Positions 16,151 through 28,233 are shown, numbered from the stretch's first letter. The stretch is 37,954 bases of DNA from Tindallia sp. MSAO_Bac2 (GCA_003838145.1 QYZZ01000006.1:1-37954), one strand, 5' to 3'. A program made the numbers and translations. The notes: a model not told the origin generated them from the letters alone.

Positions 16151-18961
16151 TTATTCTTCCAATCGCCTTAATGCTTCTTCCAACCGTTCCAGTGCTTCTC
16201 CGTAAGAAGCCCAGTCTCCCTGCTGCGATGCCTGCTGTGCATCATCAAAGGCCTGGTTAGCTTCCCGAATAATTTCCTGGATGGTGGCATCAGAAAAATC
16301 ATAAACAGGTGCTTCATCCGGTTCTGGTGTTTCTTCCAAGTCAGTGGCTTCCTCTAACGGATCTTCCAGTTCCAGCAATTCTTCCGGCAGAGCATCTTCC
16401 GGCACTTCATCATCTTCAGGAATGGACGGTGGTCCTGCTCCAAAGAGGGTTTCCAGTGCCTGATCCAATGTGTTTTCCATCACAATATCGTCCCCAAAAG
16501 CGGCGATCACCTGTTTTACTTCCGGCGGGCTTTCAGAATTGGCGGCTCTGATATAGAGTGGCTCCACGTAAAGCAGACTGTTTTCCACCGGGATTACCAG
16601 CAGATTGCCGCGTATAACTTCTGAGCCGCCTTCTCCCCACAGCGTCAGACTCTGGGAGATGGTTTCATTCTGATCGATCCGGGCTTCAATCTGCCTTGGT
16701 CCGTATATATTCCGGTCCTTGGGCATCTGATAAAGCACCAGCTCTCCATAATGCTCTCCGTCACTACGGGCCACCAGCATGGCTGTCATATTGTTCAGCC
16801 GGTTCGGGGTATAGGGAACGGATAACAGGAATTCTTCCTGATCCTCTTCCGGCAGCTTATAGATCATATACTGGGACTCTACCGGTTGGAACTGACCGGA
16901 ATAACGCTCCTGGGCAATGTTCCAGAGGTCTTCATCCAGATAAAAAACCGATGGATTTCCCATGTGGTACCGTTCATAAACAACGGTCTGAATATCAAAA
17001 ATTTCCTGGGGATACCGGATATGCTGCTGCAGTCCTTCCGGCATGACTTCCAGGGGCTGGAAAAGATCCGGAAAAATCTGACTGTAGGTCTGAATCAGCG
17101 GGTCTTCCGGCTCGGCAATGTAAAAGCTGGTATCTCCGTGGTAGGCATCCACTACAACTTTAACTGAATTACGGACATAGTTGTATCGATTATCTATATA
17201 AGGTGTTGAATAGGGATATTCTTCTCCCAGAGTAAAAGCATCCATGATCCAATATAGTCTTCCCTCATCGATAACCAGGTATGGATCTTCATCGTAATGG
17301 AGGAATGGTGCAATTTTTGTAACCCTCTCCATCACGTTACGATCGAAAATAATCCGGCTTTCTCCGGAAATACTGCCGGATAGAAAAATACGCGGGTTTC
17401 TTTCTCTCATGGCATACAACAGGCGGTTAAAACCCCGAAGGGGTATCCCGGCATCTCCTTCAAACCTGGTTTCTGCATTGTCCTGCCCCATGGGATAGTC
17501 AAATTCCATTTCATCTGTATTCACAATGATATAATGGTTGGTCAACTCGCCAAAGTAGATTTCCGGACGGGTAATTTCTTTATCAATAATACTGACGGGT
17601 GGAATATTCCGGATAAACAACTCCGGCTGTCCTTGTGCCGTCACCTGGTTTACCGGTGACATGGCCGCTCCATAACCGTGAGTATATTTAAGATGCATAT
17701 TCAGCCAGGTTTTGGCAGACTCGCTGATTCTTTCCATATTCAGTTCCCTGGCAGCCAAAAAAACCTGCCGGTATTCGCCGTTGATGGTATATCGGTCGAT
17801 ATCCACATCATTAAACTGATAATAAGGGCGTATGGCTTGCAGCTGATTATAGCTTTCCAGGGCCGGCCGATAATCATTGATTCGAATGTTTTTTATGGTT
17901 TCAGGATTATTGTCCAGGTCTTCCCGGGTCAGCCGGTAATCCACATCAAACTCAAGCTGACGTACTTCGTCCAAACCATAGGCCTTTCGGGTGTATTCAA
18001 TATTTCTTTCAATGTAGGGTGTTTCACGGGCCAGTACGTTTGGTTCTACCATAAAGCGTTCAACACCGGAAGCTGCTATCTGTCCCACCAGTGAAACAAC
18101 CAACAATATAATGGGGGCTGCTGCCATCAGCTTTGGCATCTTTTTTTTATATCCTACCAGGAGAAATAGTGCGGCTGCTATGCTAACTGCCATTTGAACG
18201 CGATACAAAGGCAGATTTACATGAAGGTCTGTATAACTGGCACCATAAACGGCTCCCTGAGGTGAATAAAGTATTTCATACAGGCTGACAAAATAACGTG
18301 CTGCGGTGGCCAGGAAAAACAAGGTTCCCAATACCACCAGGTTTCCGGCGGCAAAGGATAAAAACCGTTTCAGCATCTGAGTTCTTGGATCTTCGCCTTC
18401 CGTTACCTCTACCAGGGTAGGCCGTCGAAGCATCAGCATGGCACCAAAGAAAAAGGCCGTAACAATAACCAGCAGGAAAAGCAAAGTTATAAGAGTTCCC
18501 AATACTTCACGCAATAAAGGCCATGTAAAAAAATACCAGCCAATATCCCGGCCAAAGACCGGATCTGTGGCGTTAAATGGAACCTGATGACGGAATTGCA
18601 AAATTTGCCACCAATAGTTGCCGGCTATGGATACAGACGTTGCGATAGCCATAAAAGTCGCTGGCACTAACAGCCAGCGGTTAATGGTTTTATTGGATAT
18701 CACTTGCTGATAACTGGCAACTTTCTTCTCATAACGGTTTTTCATAAAGCGAAGGTAGTAGTAATACAAAAACCCTGAAATCACAAAAATAGGGATTCCC
18801 AGCATCAACTGGGTTTGGATTTTTTTAAGAAAAACATCTTCATATCCTAAATCCCGAAACCATTGAAAATCTGTAATAAAGTAAATAATCTCATTGAAAA
18901 ACAGCGTCCCAATGATGAGCGCCGCTATAACAGCTCCAGCTATTCTTTTTCCTTTTAGCAT
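16151..18961 (-). CDS. UPF0182 family membrane protein
   Basis: 936 aa from ATG 18961, chosen because GCAGGA lies 7 nt upstream; a longer frame from 18991 has no good ribosome site. The N-terminal third holds about seven hydrophobic helices with the family lead-in DFQWFRDLGYEDVFLKKIQTQLMLG and PVFGRDIGWYFFTWPL. A long extracytoplasmic part follows with YDEDPYLVIDEGRLYWIMDAFT, YNYVRNSVKVVVDAYHGD, FYIAEPEDPLIQTY and YRIANSESPPEVKQVIAAFGD-like stretches (here YIRAANSE...). The C-terminal about 90 residues are strongly acidic and helical. The size and motif order match UPF0182, a conserved family without an assigned function. Convergent with the TRAP operon. Base composition is clearly less AT-rich than that operon. 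Confidence 0.93.
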   Translation of the reverse strand: MLKGKRIAGAVIAALIIGTLFFNEIIYFITDFQWFRDLGYEDVFLKKIQTQLMLGIPIFVISGFLYYYYLRFMKNRYEKKVASYQQVISNKTINRWLLVPATFMAIATSVSIAGNYWWQILQFRHQVPFNATDPVFGRDIGWYFFTWPLLREVLGTLITLLFLLVIVTAFFFGAMLMLRRPTLVEVTEGEDPRTQMLKRFLSFAAGNLVVLGTLFFLATAARYFVSLYEILYSPQGAVYGASYTDLHVNLPLYRVQMAVSIAAALFLLVGYKKKMPKLMAAAPIILLVVSLVGQIAASGVERFMVEPNVLARETPYIERNIEYTRKAYGLDEVRQLEFDVDYRLTREDLDNNPETIKNIRINDYRPALESYNQLQAIRPYYQFNDVDIDRYTINGEYRQVFLAARELNMERISESAKTWLNMHLKYTHGYGAAMSPVNQVTAQGQPELFIRNIPPVSIIDKEITRPEIYFGELTNHYIIVNTDEMEFDYPMGQDNAETRFEGDAGIPLRGFNRLLYAMRERNPRIFLSGSISGESRIIFDRNVMERVTKIAPFLHYDEDPYLVIDEGRLYWIMDAFTLGEEYPYSTPYIDNRYNYVRNSVKVVVDAYHGDTSFYIAEPEDPLIQTYSQIFPDLFQPLEVMPEGLQQHIRYPQEIFDIQTVVYERYHMGNPSVFYLDEDLWNIAQERYSGQFQPVESQYMIYKLPEEDQEEFLLSVPYTPNRLNNMTAMLVARSDGEHYGELVLYQMPKDRNIYGPRQIEARIDQNETISQSLTLWGEGGSEVIRGNLLVIPVENSLLYVEPLYIRAANSESPPEVKQVIAAFGDDIVMENTLDQALETLFGAGPPSIPEDDEVPEDALPEELLELEDPLEEATDLEETPEPDEAPVYDFSDATIQEIIREANQAFDDAQQASQQGDWASYGEALERLEEALRRLEE

Positions 18962-19030
18962 AGTTTTTTCCTGCTTCCCATAATTCAACATCTTTCATAG
19001 TGGAATAATAAGGAGAAGATTATATTATTT

Positions 19031-19068
19031 CACCCTCTCCCTGGCCCTCTCCCGTCGAGGGAGAGGGG
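19031..19068 (-). repeat. interspersed GGGAGAGGG hairpin element, copy A
   Basis: CCCTCTCCC (19045-19053) pairs with GGGAGAGGG (19059-19067). On the minus strand it is followed by CCAGGGAGAGGGTGA. The same hairpin plus AGGGTGAGGGGG tail recurs on the plus strand at 34421-34460 and 36544-36584. It lies in the gap between sigB and the UPF0182 gene, beside a 7-nt-period array. Confidence 0.8.
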
Positions 19069-19103
19069 AACTTTTGCGATTAATATTTGTTGCTTTTAGT
19101 CAT

Positions 19104-19147
19104 TTGAACTTATCTTTCCAACTTATAACTTTTAACTTATAACCTGA
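19104..19147. repeat. 7-nt-period array (AACTTNN / NNAAGTT)
   Basis: AACTTAT-AACTTTT-AACTTAT-AACCTGA is the clear core (19121-19147), with a looser AACTTAT unit before it. Read on the minus strand it is GTTATAA-GTTAAAA-GTTATAA-GTT, the same family as the (GTTAAGA) array at 34148. It abuts the sigB stop and is preceded by TCATTTGAACTTA (19100-19112), a 13-mer that also precedes the array at 37887. Confidence 0.65.
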
Positions 19148-19148
19148 A

Positions 19149-19949
19149 TTACTGCATTGTTTTCTTCAGTTCCTTTTTAAACTTCTCGATAATCTTTTTT
19201 TCCATTCGGGAAACTGTCATCTGAGAAACCTGCAATGCATTGGCAACCTGCATCTGGGTTTTATTTTCGAAGAAGCGATCCTGCAATACTTTTCGTTCCA
19301 CTTCGTTCAATTTTTCCATGGCCTGATAAATAAAGTCCCGGTTTTCAATGAAGTCAAACATTTTATCCGGTTCACCAATCAAATCCATGAACTGTATATC
19401 TTTGTCCTCACCTTCATTATCATAGGTAAGATCCAAGGATTTTGGAGTATATACCTGATTTGCCTCCATGGCTTCGATGACTTCTTCTTCGGTGCATTTC
19501 AGGTACTCGGCTATATCTTTTATCTTTGGCGTTCGCTGCAGTTCCTGTTGTAATGTGGATTTAGTGGTGTTGATTTTCTTTGACAGCTCCTGGATTCTTC
19601 GCGGCACACGAATTGACCACCCTTTATCCCGGAAGTATTTCTTAATCTCTCCGATGATGGTTGGCGTGGCAAAGCTGGAAAACTCATATCCTCTGTCTGT
19701 ATCAAATCGTTCTATTGCATAAATCAGACCAAGTGATGCCACCTGATAAATATCTTCGTAATCGATCCCTTTATTTATATATTTTCTGGACAAAATTTCA
19801 GCAATGAACAGGTGCCTTCTTACCAGCTCATTTCGAATTTTAACGTCCCTATTTTTCCTGTAAAGTAAAAAAAGCTCTTTTTCACTGAGGGAGTCAAGTG
19901 GCGGTGCTTCTCGTTGTTCTGATGTATTTTTTGAAGAAGACGGTTTCAT
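19149..19949 (-). CDS. sigB: SigB/SigF-type RNA polymerase sigma factor
   Basis: 266 aa, a group 3 sigma factor. Region 2 has NELVRRHLFIAEILSRKYINKGIDYEDIYQVASLGLIYAIERFD and YEFSSFATPTIIGEIKKYFRDKGWSIRVPRR. Region 3 follows (TPKIKDIAEYLKCTEEEV). Region 4 carries the HTH KTQMQVANALQVSQMTVSRMEKKI. The start overlaps the rsbW stop by one base (TGATG), so the two are coupled. The gene order gyrA-rsbV-rsbW-sigma is the one I recall for C. difficile sigB, so general-stress SigB is preferred over sporulation SigF, which shares the fold and partners. Confidence 0.88.
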   Translation of the reverse strand: MKPSSSKNTSEQREAPPLDSLSEKELFLLYRKNRDVKIRNELVRRHLFIAEILSRKYINKGIDYEDIYQVASLGLIYAIERFDTDRGYEFSSFATPTIIGEIKKYFRDKGWSIRVPRRIQELSKKINTTKSTLQQELQRTPKIKDIAEYLKCTEEEVIEAMEANQVYTPKSLDLTYDNEGEDKDIQFMDLIGEPDKMFDFIENRDFIYQAMEKLNEVERKVLQDRFFENKTQMQVANALQVSQMTVSRMEKKIIEKFKKELKKTMQ

Positions 19950-20377
19950 CAGGACTCCTCCCTTAGGTTTTTTATCATTCTGATAGATGTGCCCTGGTTA
20001 CTTCCAGTATCGATATGCACGTCGTCCATCAATGATTTAATGATAAAAATTCCCAGTCCTCCTTCATTTAATTCATCAATTTTTGGCTCTTTAATCGCTG
20101 TTTCATCATATCCTTTTCCAAAATCTGAAACAGAAATAGTTAACTTGGCTTTTTCCAATAAAAACTGCACAAGAAAATTATCATTAACGTTACATCCTCC
20201 GTGCATTATTGCATTGGAACATGCTTCCGACAAAGCCACTTTTATATCTTCTATGTCCTCAATATCAAAGCCCATGCGATTAGCAATGGACGCAACTGTA
20301 AGGCGGATCAGACTCACGTATTCCGCTCGATGAGGGATAGAAACTTCTATCATCTCTTGATTGATCTCCTTATTCAT
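19949..20377 (-). CDS. rsbW: anti-sigma factor, serine kinase (RsbW/SpoIIAB type)
   Basis: 142 aa from ATG 20377, which has AAAGGAG 9 nt upstream; a longer GTG frame lacks a ribosome site. It is a small GHKL ATPase: N box SEACSNAIMHG (Asn55), G1 box VSDFGKGYD, G2 box NEGGLGIFIIKSLMDDV and a final GTSIRM. Proteins of this type hold their sigma factor inactive and phosphorylate the matching STAS antagonist on serine. The antagonist gene lies just upstream and the sigma gene overlaps its end, which completes a partner-switching module. Confidence 0.92.
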   Translation of the reverse strand: MNKEINQEMIEVSIPHRAEYVSLIRLTVASIANRMGFDIEDIEDIKVALSEACSNAIMHGGCNVNDNFLVQFLLEKAKLTISVSDFGKGYDETAIKEPKIDELNEGGLGIFIIKSLMDDVHIDTGSNQGTSIRMIKNLREES

Positions 20378-20445
20378 TTGGCTTAACTCCTTTATTTTCG
20401 GATTCACAGCTGGCTATACACCTTTCTCGCATTCTTATTAAATAA

Positions 20446-20760
20446 TTATTCCACTATTACTATTCTATCCAATCCTGTGATGTTTAATAATTTTTTTATG
20501 CTTGGTTTAATATTTGCGAGAATAATGTTTTTTTCCTCTTTTTGGAGTTTTTTCAGCGCACTTATAAATACACTGAGACCGGTGCTGTCTATATAATCCA
20601 GCCGGTCGCCAAGAATACGGATATCATCCAGTTTTTCACTTAACATTTGATTAACGGTTTCTTTAAGTTTATCGGCTGTATGCAGGTCAACTTCACCTTC
20701 TAGTACCAAAATCCATTTTCCTTCAGATTCGTTGTAAGACTTTTGGATTGTTAGTGCCAA
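20446..20760 (-). CDS. rsbV: anti-sigma factor antagonist (STAS, RsbV/SpoIIAA type)
   Basis: 104 aa from TTG 20760, which has GGGGGGAG just upstream and gives a normal family N-terminus (MALTIQKSYNESEGKWIL). Longer in-frame starts would add about 28 residues without homology. STAS features are VLEGEVDLHTADKLKE and YIDSTGLSVFISALKKL, with phosphorylatable Ser59 in DSTGL. When unphosphorylated it binds RsbW and frees the sigma factor. It is the first gene of rsbV-rsbW-sigB, 68 nt before rsbW, and follows the gyrA terminator, so it has its own transcription start. Confidence 0.88.
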   Translation of the reverse strand: MALTIQKSYNESEGKWILVLEGEVDLHTADKLKETVNQMLSEKLDDIRILGDRLDYIDSTGLSVFISALKKLQKEEKNIILANIKPSIKKLLNITGLDRIVIVE

Positions 20761-20892
20761 TATACTCCCCCCTTTTATCCTTTTCAAGCTTTTCAGCATA
20801 TTATTCATTGTCAATGCTTGCTTCCTTATTATAACAGATGACAACTAAATTCACCACGTTAAAGCAGTATTTTTTTAGCCTATTTGCTATTT

Positions 20893-20925
20893 AGACAAAA
20901 AATAAGAGCAGCTCAAAGCTGCTCT
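20893..20925 (-). terminator. terminator of the gyrA transcript
   Basis: AGAGCAGCT (20905-20913) pairs with AGCTGCTCT (20917-20925) around a 3-nt loop. On the minus strand a run TATTTTTTGTC follows. It lies 17 nt after the gyrA stop and separates the replication cluster from rsbV-rsbW-sigB. Confidence 0.93.
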
Positions 20926-20942
20926 CAGACTGAAGATAAAAT

Positions 20943-23402
20943 TTAGTCTTCCTCTATGGCTTTTTCCATCGGATCTTCTTCCCTGCGTGGTACCAATGCC
21001 ATCGAAATAATATAATGGTTTTCTTCTGTTCGCATAAGTTTTACGCCTTTTGTACGTCTGCTGATGCTTGGAATGTGCTGCATATCCAGGCGAATGATGC
21101 TTCCATCCTGGTTGATAAGCAGTAATTCATCATCATCGTAGGTAAGGCGGGCCCCTATCAGCTCACCTGTTTCTTCGCTGTACTGATAGGTATAAAGTCC
21201 TTTTCCTCCTCTGGATTGAACTTTATACTGTTTAATATCCGTTCTTTTTCCATAGCCTTTTTCACTGACTACCAAAAGATCTCCATCATCATCCGTTACC
21301 ACCATGGACACCAGTCGGTCGTCCGTTTTTAAGGTTATTCCTCTCACACCCATGGAAGTTCTTCCGGTTTCACGTATATCTTTCTCATTAAAGCGTATCC
21401 CTATTCCTTTTGCCGTTACCAAAACAATTTTCTGATCGTCGTTTACCATGCGAACGCTGATTAGTTCATCGTCTTCCCGAAGGCTGATGGCTATCAGGCC
21501 TTTTTTGCGACCCCGTTCAAACTGGCAAAGCTGTGTTTTTTTCACCAACCCTTTTCGGGTAGCCATCATCAGGTATTCCAGCTGGCAGTTTTTACTGACT
21601 GGAATGGTGGCGCTTATTTTTTCATCCGGATCCAGCTGCAACAGGTTTACTATTGCCGTACCTTTGGATTGCCGCTTTCCTTCCGGTATTTCATAAGCTT
21701 TCAGCCGGTAGGCTTTTCCTTTGTTAGTAAAGAACAATAGTGAATTATGAGTTGAAGTGATGATGAGTCTTTCAACAAAGTCATCATCCCGGGTACTGAG
21801 ACCACTTATGCCTTTACCCCCTCTTTTCTGGCTTTTGTAAACATCCAAAGGTACCCGTTTGCAATAGCCAAAATGAGTCATGGTAATGACCACATCTTCT
21901 TCTGCAATCAGGTCTTCCATGTTCAGTTCGTTGATATCCTCTTCTATATCTGTTCGACGGTCATCTCCGTATTTATCACGAATTTCCGTCAGTTCATCCC
22001 TAATAATTTCCTGAACCAGTTCTTCGCTGGCCAAAATAGCTCTAAGTTCTTCAATCAGCTTCATAGTGGCTTCGTAGTCTTCTTTTATTTTATCTCTTTC
22101 CAGACCGGTTAACCGTTGTAACCGCATGTCGAGAATAGCCTGTGCCTGCCGTTCAGAAAGGCCAAACTGGTTTATTAATCCCTCTTTCGCTTCAGCACCG
22201 GTTTGAGATCCTCTGATAAGCTTTATAACTTCATCCAGATGATCCAGGGCAATGCGCAGTCCTTCCAGAATATGAGCTTTATCTTCTGCTTTTTTAAGAT
22301 CAAATTTGGTTCTTCGAACAATAATTTCTTTCTGATGTTCCACATAATAATGGATCATTTCCTTCAGGTTCAGAATCTGCGGCTGTCCGTCCACCAATGC
22401 CAGCATGATAATGCTGAAGGTATCCTCCATCTGTGAATGTTTATAAAGTTTATTTAAAATAACATTGGCGTTGGCATCTTTACGCAGTTCAATAACAATC
22501 CTCATTCCTGAACGGTCACTCTCGTCCCGCAGGTCTGTGATGCCTTCAATTTTTTTATCTCTTACCAGCTGGGCAATTTTTTCTATCAGTTTAGCTTTGT
22601 TAACCTGGTAGGGAAGCTCTGTCACAATAATTTGCTGTTTTCCCTTATCCATTTGTTCAATAGCTGCCTTCGCTCTCACCTTTGCCCTTCCACGGCCAGT
22701 TCTGTAGGCTTCCAGAACGCCTTCACGGCCTATAATGGTGGCTCCCGTTGGAAAGTCCGGCCCCTGAATACTGGTCATTAGCTCTTCCAGGGCAATTTCC
22801 GGATCTTCCATGTATCGGATGGATCCATCAATTACTTCCCTGAGATTATGGGGTGGAATGGAGGTAGCCATACCAACAGCAATTCCGTTGGATCCGTTTA
22901 CCAGCAAATTTGGAAAACGACTGGGGAGCACTTTTGGCTCTTCCAGGGTTTCATCAAAGTTAAGGGTATAATCAACGGTGTCCTTTTGAATATCCCGAAG
23001 CATCTCAACGGCTATTTTTCCAAGCTTTGCCTCTGTATATCGCATAGCTGCAGGATTATCACCATCAACAGATCCAAAGTTTCCATGACCATCCACCAGT
23101 GGATAACGAATGGAAAAGTCCTGTGCCATTCTTACCATGGCATAATAAACAGCGCTATCGCCGTGAGGGTGGTATTTACCCAGGACGTCCCCTACGATAC
23201 GGGCTGATTTTCTGTGGGGTTTTTCCGGTGCAAGGCCCAGTTCGTTCATAGCATATAAAATCCGGCGATGAACCGGTTTAAAACCATCCCTTACATCCGG
23301 TAGTGCACGACCAACGATTACACTCATGGCATAATCAATATATGATTTTTTCATCTCATCCTCGATGCCTATCGGGAGAATTTTATCTAATTCATGCTCC
23401 AT
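20943..23402 (-). CDS. gyrA: DNA gyrase subunit A
   Basis: 819 aa. The breakage-reunion subunit of type IIA topoisomerase; with GyrB it introduces negative supercoils. The N-terminal domain has [40 protein letters not shown] and [10 protein letters not shown] with catalytic Tyr122. The C-terminal beta-pinwheel has the GyrA box QKRGGKG and repeated [10 protein letters not shown]-like blades, and the tail is acidic. Numbering coincides with E. coli here: Ser83 is kept, but position 87, Asp in E. coli and acidic in many species, is Tyr. Ribosome site AAGAGGGGG before ATG. It follows gyrB by 17 nt. Confidence 0.98.
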   Translation of the reverse strand: MEHELDKILPIGIEDEMKKSYIDYAMSVIVGRALPDVRDGFKPVHRRILYAMNELGLAPEKPHRKSARIVGDVLGKYHPHGDSAVYYAMVRMAQDFSIRYPLVDGHGNFGSVDGDNPAAMRYTEAKLGKIAVEMLRDIQKDTVDYTLNFDETLEEPKVLPSRFPNLLVNGSNGIAVGMATSIPPHNLREVIDGSIRYMEDPEIALEELMTSIQGPDFPTGATIIGREGVLEAYRTGRGRAKVRAKAAIEQMDKGKQQIIVTELPYQVNKAKLIEKIAQLVRDKKIEGITDLRDESDRSGMRIVIELRKDANANVILNKLYKHSQMEDTFSIIMLALVDGQPQILNLKEMIHYYVEHQKEIIVRRTKFDLKKAEDKAHILEGLRIALDHLDEVIKLIRGSQTGAEAKEGLINQFGLSERQAQAILDMRLQRLTGLERDKIKEDYEATMKLIEELRAILASEELVQEIIRDELTEIRDKYGDDRRTDIEEDINELNMEDLIAEEDVVITMTHFGYCKRVPLDVYKSQKRGGKGISGLSTRDDDFVERLIITSTHNSLLFFTNKGKAYRLKAYEIPEGKRQSKGTAIVNLLQLDPDEKISATIPVSKNCQLEYLMMATRKGLVKKTQLCQFERGRKKGLIAISLREDDELISVRMVNDDQKIVLVTAKGIGIRFNEKDIRETGRTSMGVRGITLKTDDRLVSMVVTDDDGDLLVVSEKGYGKRTDIKQYKVQSRGGKGLYTYQYSEETGELIGARLTYDDDELLLINQDGSIIRLDMQHIPSISRRTKGVKLMRTEENHYIISMALVPRREEDPMEKAIEED

Positions 23403-23419
23403 CTGTTTTTATCCCCCTC

Positions 23420-25674
<2,255 letters not shown>

Positions 25675-25768
25675 GTTGGTTTTGGATCAACTCCTCCGTG
25701 AATTGTCCCTAACACTCTTATTATATCGTTTTTGTTGGTTTTTGGAAAGCTTAAACCCTTTAATGCTT

Positions 25769-26875
25769 CTATTTATATATTTTTCCATCATTTATCCAAA
25801 AAATAAAATCATTAGCAGAGGTTTTCATTTTTTCATCCAGATGTGTTGTGGTAATAAAAGTCTGGACAGGCTTTAAATACTTCAATAAATACTCCTGCCT
25901 TTTCTGATCCAGTTCACTGGTTACATCATCCATCATTAAAACCGGGTATTCTCCGGATTCCTGCTTCATCCATTCCAGCACTGCCAGTTTTAATGAAAGC
26001 ACAACAGTTCTTTTTTGCCCCTGAGATCCAAATTGTCTCACTTCCATGTCGTTAATGGTGAAATGAACATCGTCCCGGTGTGGTCCCTGATGAGTAACTC
26101 TTCTGTAAAGATCATTTTTTCTGGATTTTTCCATTTCACACCTGAAATGACTTACCAGCTGATCCAGCTCCCATTCCGACCATCCTTCTGGCAAATTAAT
26201 TCCCGGTCTGTATTGCAATTCCATGTATTCTTTTTTTTCTGTTATTTCTTCATGTATGGGTCTGGCTAAATCCAGAAGATCTGATAAAAACTGATTTCTT
26301 AGCTGAATAATTCTGGCACCATAAGCAGACAGCTGATCATCCCATACCTCCAGCTGTTCTTCAGCAACTTTTTCATTTTTTAGCAGTTGATTACGCTGTT
26401 TTAAAATTTTCTGGTATCTTTTTAAACTGTGATAATAAAGCGGTGAAATTTGAATAAGTTCACTGTCAATAAACTGCCTTCGTTCCTGAGGACTGTCTTT
26501 AACAATTTTTAAGTCTTCCGGTGAAAAAAGAACGGCTTTCACCGTTCCCATTACGTCACCAATCGTTGTTACGCCCAGCCCATTTTTTCGGATTCTTTTT
26601 TTCTGATCCTGTTTCAACAACAATTCGAGTTTCTGTTCACCGTCTTGATTGGCGGCCATCAGGCGAAGATAAGCCTGCTCTTCATTTTTTTTAATCAGCT
26701 CCCTGTCTTTTCTGGTCCGAAAAGATCTGAGGGATGCACAAAGATATAGAGCCTCCAGCAGGTTGGTTTTTCCCTGAGCATTTTCACCTATAAAAATATT
26801 TAAACCTGGACCAAACGTAACTTCCACTTCTTCATAATTACGATAGTTTTTTAAAGTCATTTTTTTCAGGATCAA
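25769..26875 (-). CDS. recF: DNA replication and repair protein RecF
   Basis: 368 aa from TTG 26875, which has GAGGGG 8 nt upstream and gives the family N-terminus (M)ILKKMTLKNYRNYEEVEV. Longer frames run back over the yaaA end. An SMC-like ABC ATPase that binds gapped DNA with RecO/RecR and loads RecA. Walker A is FIGENAQGKTNLLEAL near residue 35, the signature is RQFGSQGQKRTVVLSLKLA, and Walker B is YPVLMMDDVTSELD followed by a switch region TFITTTHL. The yaaA-recF gap is 16 nt, the same order as in Bacillus. Confidence 0.96.
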   Translation of the reverse strand: MILKKMTLKNYRNYEEVEVTFGPGLNIFIGENAQGKTNLLEALYLCASLRSFRTRKDRELIKKNEEQAYLRLMAANQDGEQKLELLLKQDQKKRIRKNGLGVTTIGDVMGTVKAVLFSPEDLKIVKDSPQERRQFIDSELIQISPLYYHSLKRYQKILKQRNQLLKNEKVAEEQLEVWDDQLSAYGARIIQLRNQFLSDLLDLARPIHEEITEKKEYMELQYRPGINLPEGWSEWELDQLVSHFRCEMEKSRKNDLYRRVTHQGPHRDDVHFTINDMEVRQFGSQGQKRTVVLSLKLAVLEWMKQESGEYPVLMMDDVTSELDQKRQEYLLKYLKPVQTFITTTHLDEKMKTSANDFIFWINDGKIYK

Positions 26876-26891
26876 TCCATATTCCCCTCTT

Positions 26892-27101
26892 TCAGCAGAT
26901 GACCTGAATATGCGTCTGATCAATCATAATATCATCACCAGGATAAATTTTCTTTCCCCTTTGTTTTACCACTTCTCCATTAACGGTCACCATTCCGGCA
27001 TTAATAAAAATTTTAGCCTGTCCTCCGCTGTCCGCAACACTGGCTGCTTTCAGCAGTTGATCAAGTTTAATGTATTCACCCTCAATTTTAAAGGAGATCA
27101 T
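26892..27101 (-). CDS. yaaA: S4-domain RNA-binding protein YaaA
   Basis: 69 aa, one S4 RNA-binding fold: IKLDQLLKAASVADSGGQAKIFINAGMVTVNGEVVKQRGKKIYPGD. It belongs to the short S4 protein found between dnaN and recF across Firmicutes; in Bacillus it has been linked to ribosome assembly. AGGAG lies 9 nt before the ATG. It is 19 nt after dnaN and 16 nt before recF, so it is inside the dnaN operon. Confidence 0.93.
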   Translation of the reverse strand: MISFKIEGEYIKLDQLLKAASVADSGGQAKIFINAGMVTVNGEVVKQRGKKIYPGDDIMIDQTHIQVIC

Positions 27102-27120
27102 TCTATACCACTCCTATCTT

Positions 27121-28233
27121 TTATGCTTCTTCAGCTGCAGCCATCCTTACAGGAAGAATCAGATGCAGATACCGGTCTCCTTCCACTGGTTCAATGATAG
27201 CAGGACTTCGGTGATTAATCATTTTAATGGTTATTTCTTCATCTTCGATGACTCTTAATGCTTCCATTAAATAACGTGCATTGAATGCTATTTCCATATC
27301 CTCTCCCTGCTGATCTACAGGAACTTTTTCTATCATTTGACCCATTTGAGTCTGTGCAGTCATCACCAGTTCGCCATTCTTTAATACCCATTTCATTAAG
27401 CTGGATTTACCTTCACTAACCAGTAAAGAAGCACGGTCAACACTGCTGTATAAGGTTCCTCTATTTACAGTTACCTGTATTTCTGATTCTTTAGGGAGAA
27501 TATTTTCATATTCAATAAAAGGTTTTTCAATTCTTCTGGAAATTAATTTTGTATTATCCATGGAAAAAACAATCTGTTTATCTGTAAAAGCTATCTGCAT
27601 TGGATCCGAAGTATCCGGAATAATTTGGCTTAGTTCTGTCATGGCCTTTACAGGTATAGTAAAAGCAGCCTCTATTTCATTATCAATTGAACAATTTCTG
27701 TAAGCCAGTCTGAAACCATCTACTCCCGTTAAACGAAGCAGATTTTTTTTCGTTTCCACCCGAAGTCCTAACAGAGAAGGCTTTGTCTCATCCTGGGAAG
27801 CACAAAATACGGTTTGATGAATCATTTCCTTAAAGAGATCCTGAGGAACTTTAAAAGAATTTTCAGCCATTACAATGGGAAGTTCCGGAAACTCTTCTTT
27901 CTCCAGCAAGTGCAGCGTAAAGGAAATGTGATCACAGGAAATCGTTAATTGTTGTTGGCTGTCCATTACAAAGGTAACAGGTCTGGAGGGCAGTTTTCTT
28001 ATAATTCCTGATAAAAGCTTTGCATCTGCTACAAAAATACCTTCTTCTTCTATTTGTGCTGTTGTAAAATGCTCTATACCTATTTCCAGATCTGTTGTTA
28101 CCATTTTAAGATAATTTTCAGCAGCTTCGATTAAAATACCTTTTAAAACTGGCAGGGTTGTTTTTGATGATACACCTTTCTGGACTGTGGTAAGGCTTTT
28201 GATAAGTTCCTTTTGTTCAATTGTGAATCGCAT
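27121..28233 (-). CDS. dnaN: DNA polymerase III beta subunit (sliding clamp)
   Basis: 370 aa from ATG 28233, the usual clamp size; a longer frame to 28281 has no ribosome site. Three repeated clamp folds begin with MRFTIEQKELIKSLTTVQKGVSSKTTLPVLKGILIEA and end with IEPVEGDRYLHLILPVRM. The homodimer encircles DNA and tethers PolC and other partners. The Shine-Dalgarno AAGGAGG is separated from the ATG by exactly one perfect DnaA box (28234-28242), so bound DnaA would sit on the translation start region of the DNA. First gene after dnaA on the same strand. Confidence 0.97.
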   Translation of the reverse strand: MRFTIEQKELIKSLTTVQKGVSSKTTLPVLKGILIEAAENYLKMVTTDLEIGIEHFTTAQIEEEGIFVADAKLLSGIIRKLPSRPVTFVMDSQQQLTISCDHISFTLHLLEKEEFPELPIVMAENSFKVPQDLFKEMIHQTVFCASQDETKPSLLGLRVETKKNLLRLTGVDGFRLAYRNCSIDNEIEAAFTIPVKAMTELSQIIPDTSDPMQIAFTDKQIVFSMDNTKLISRRIEKPFIEYENILPKESEIQVTVNRGTLYSSVDRASLLVSEGKSSLMKWVLKNGELVMTAQTQMGQMIEKVPVDQQGEDMEIAFNARYLMEALRVIEDEEITIKMINHRSPAIIEPVEGDRYLHLILPVRMAAAEEA

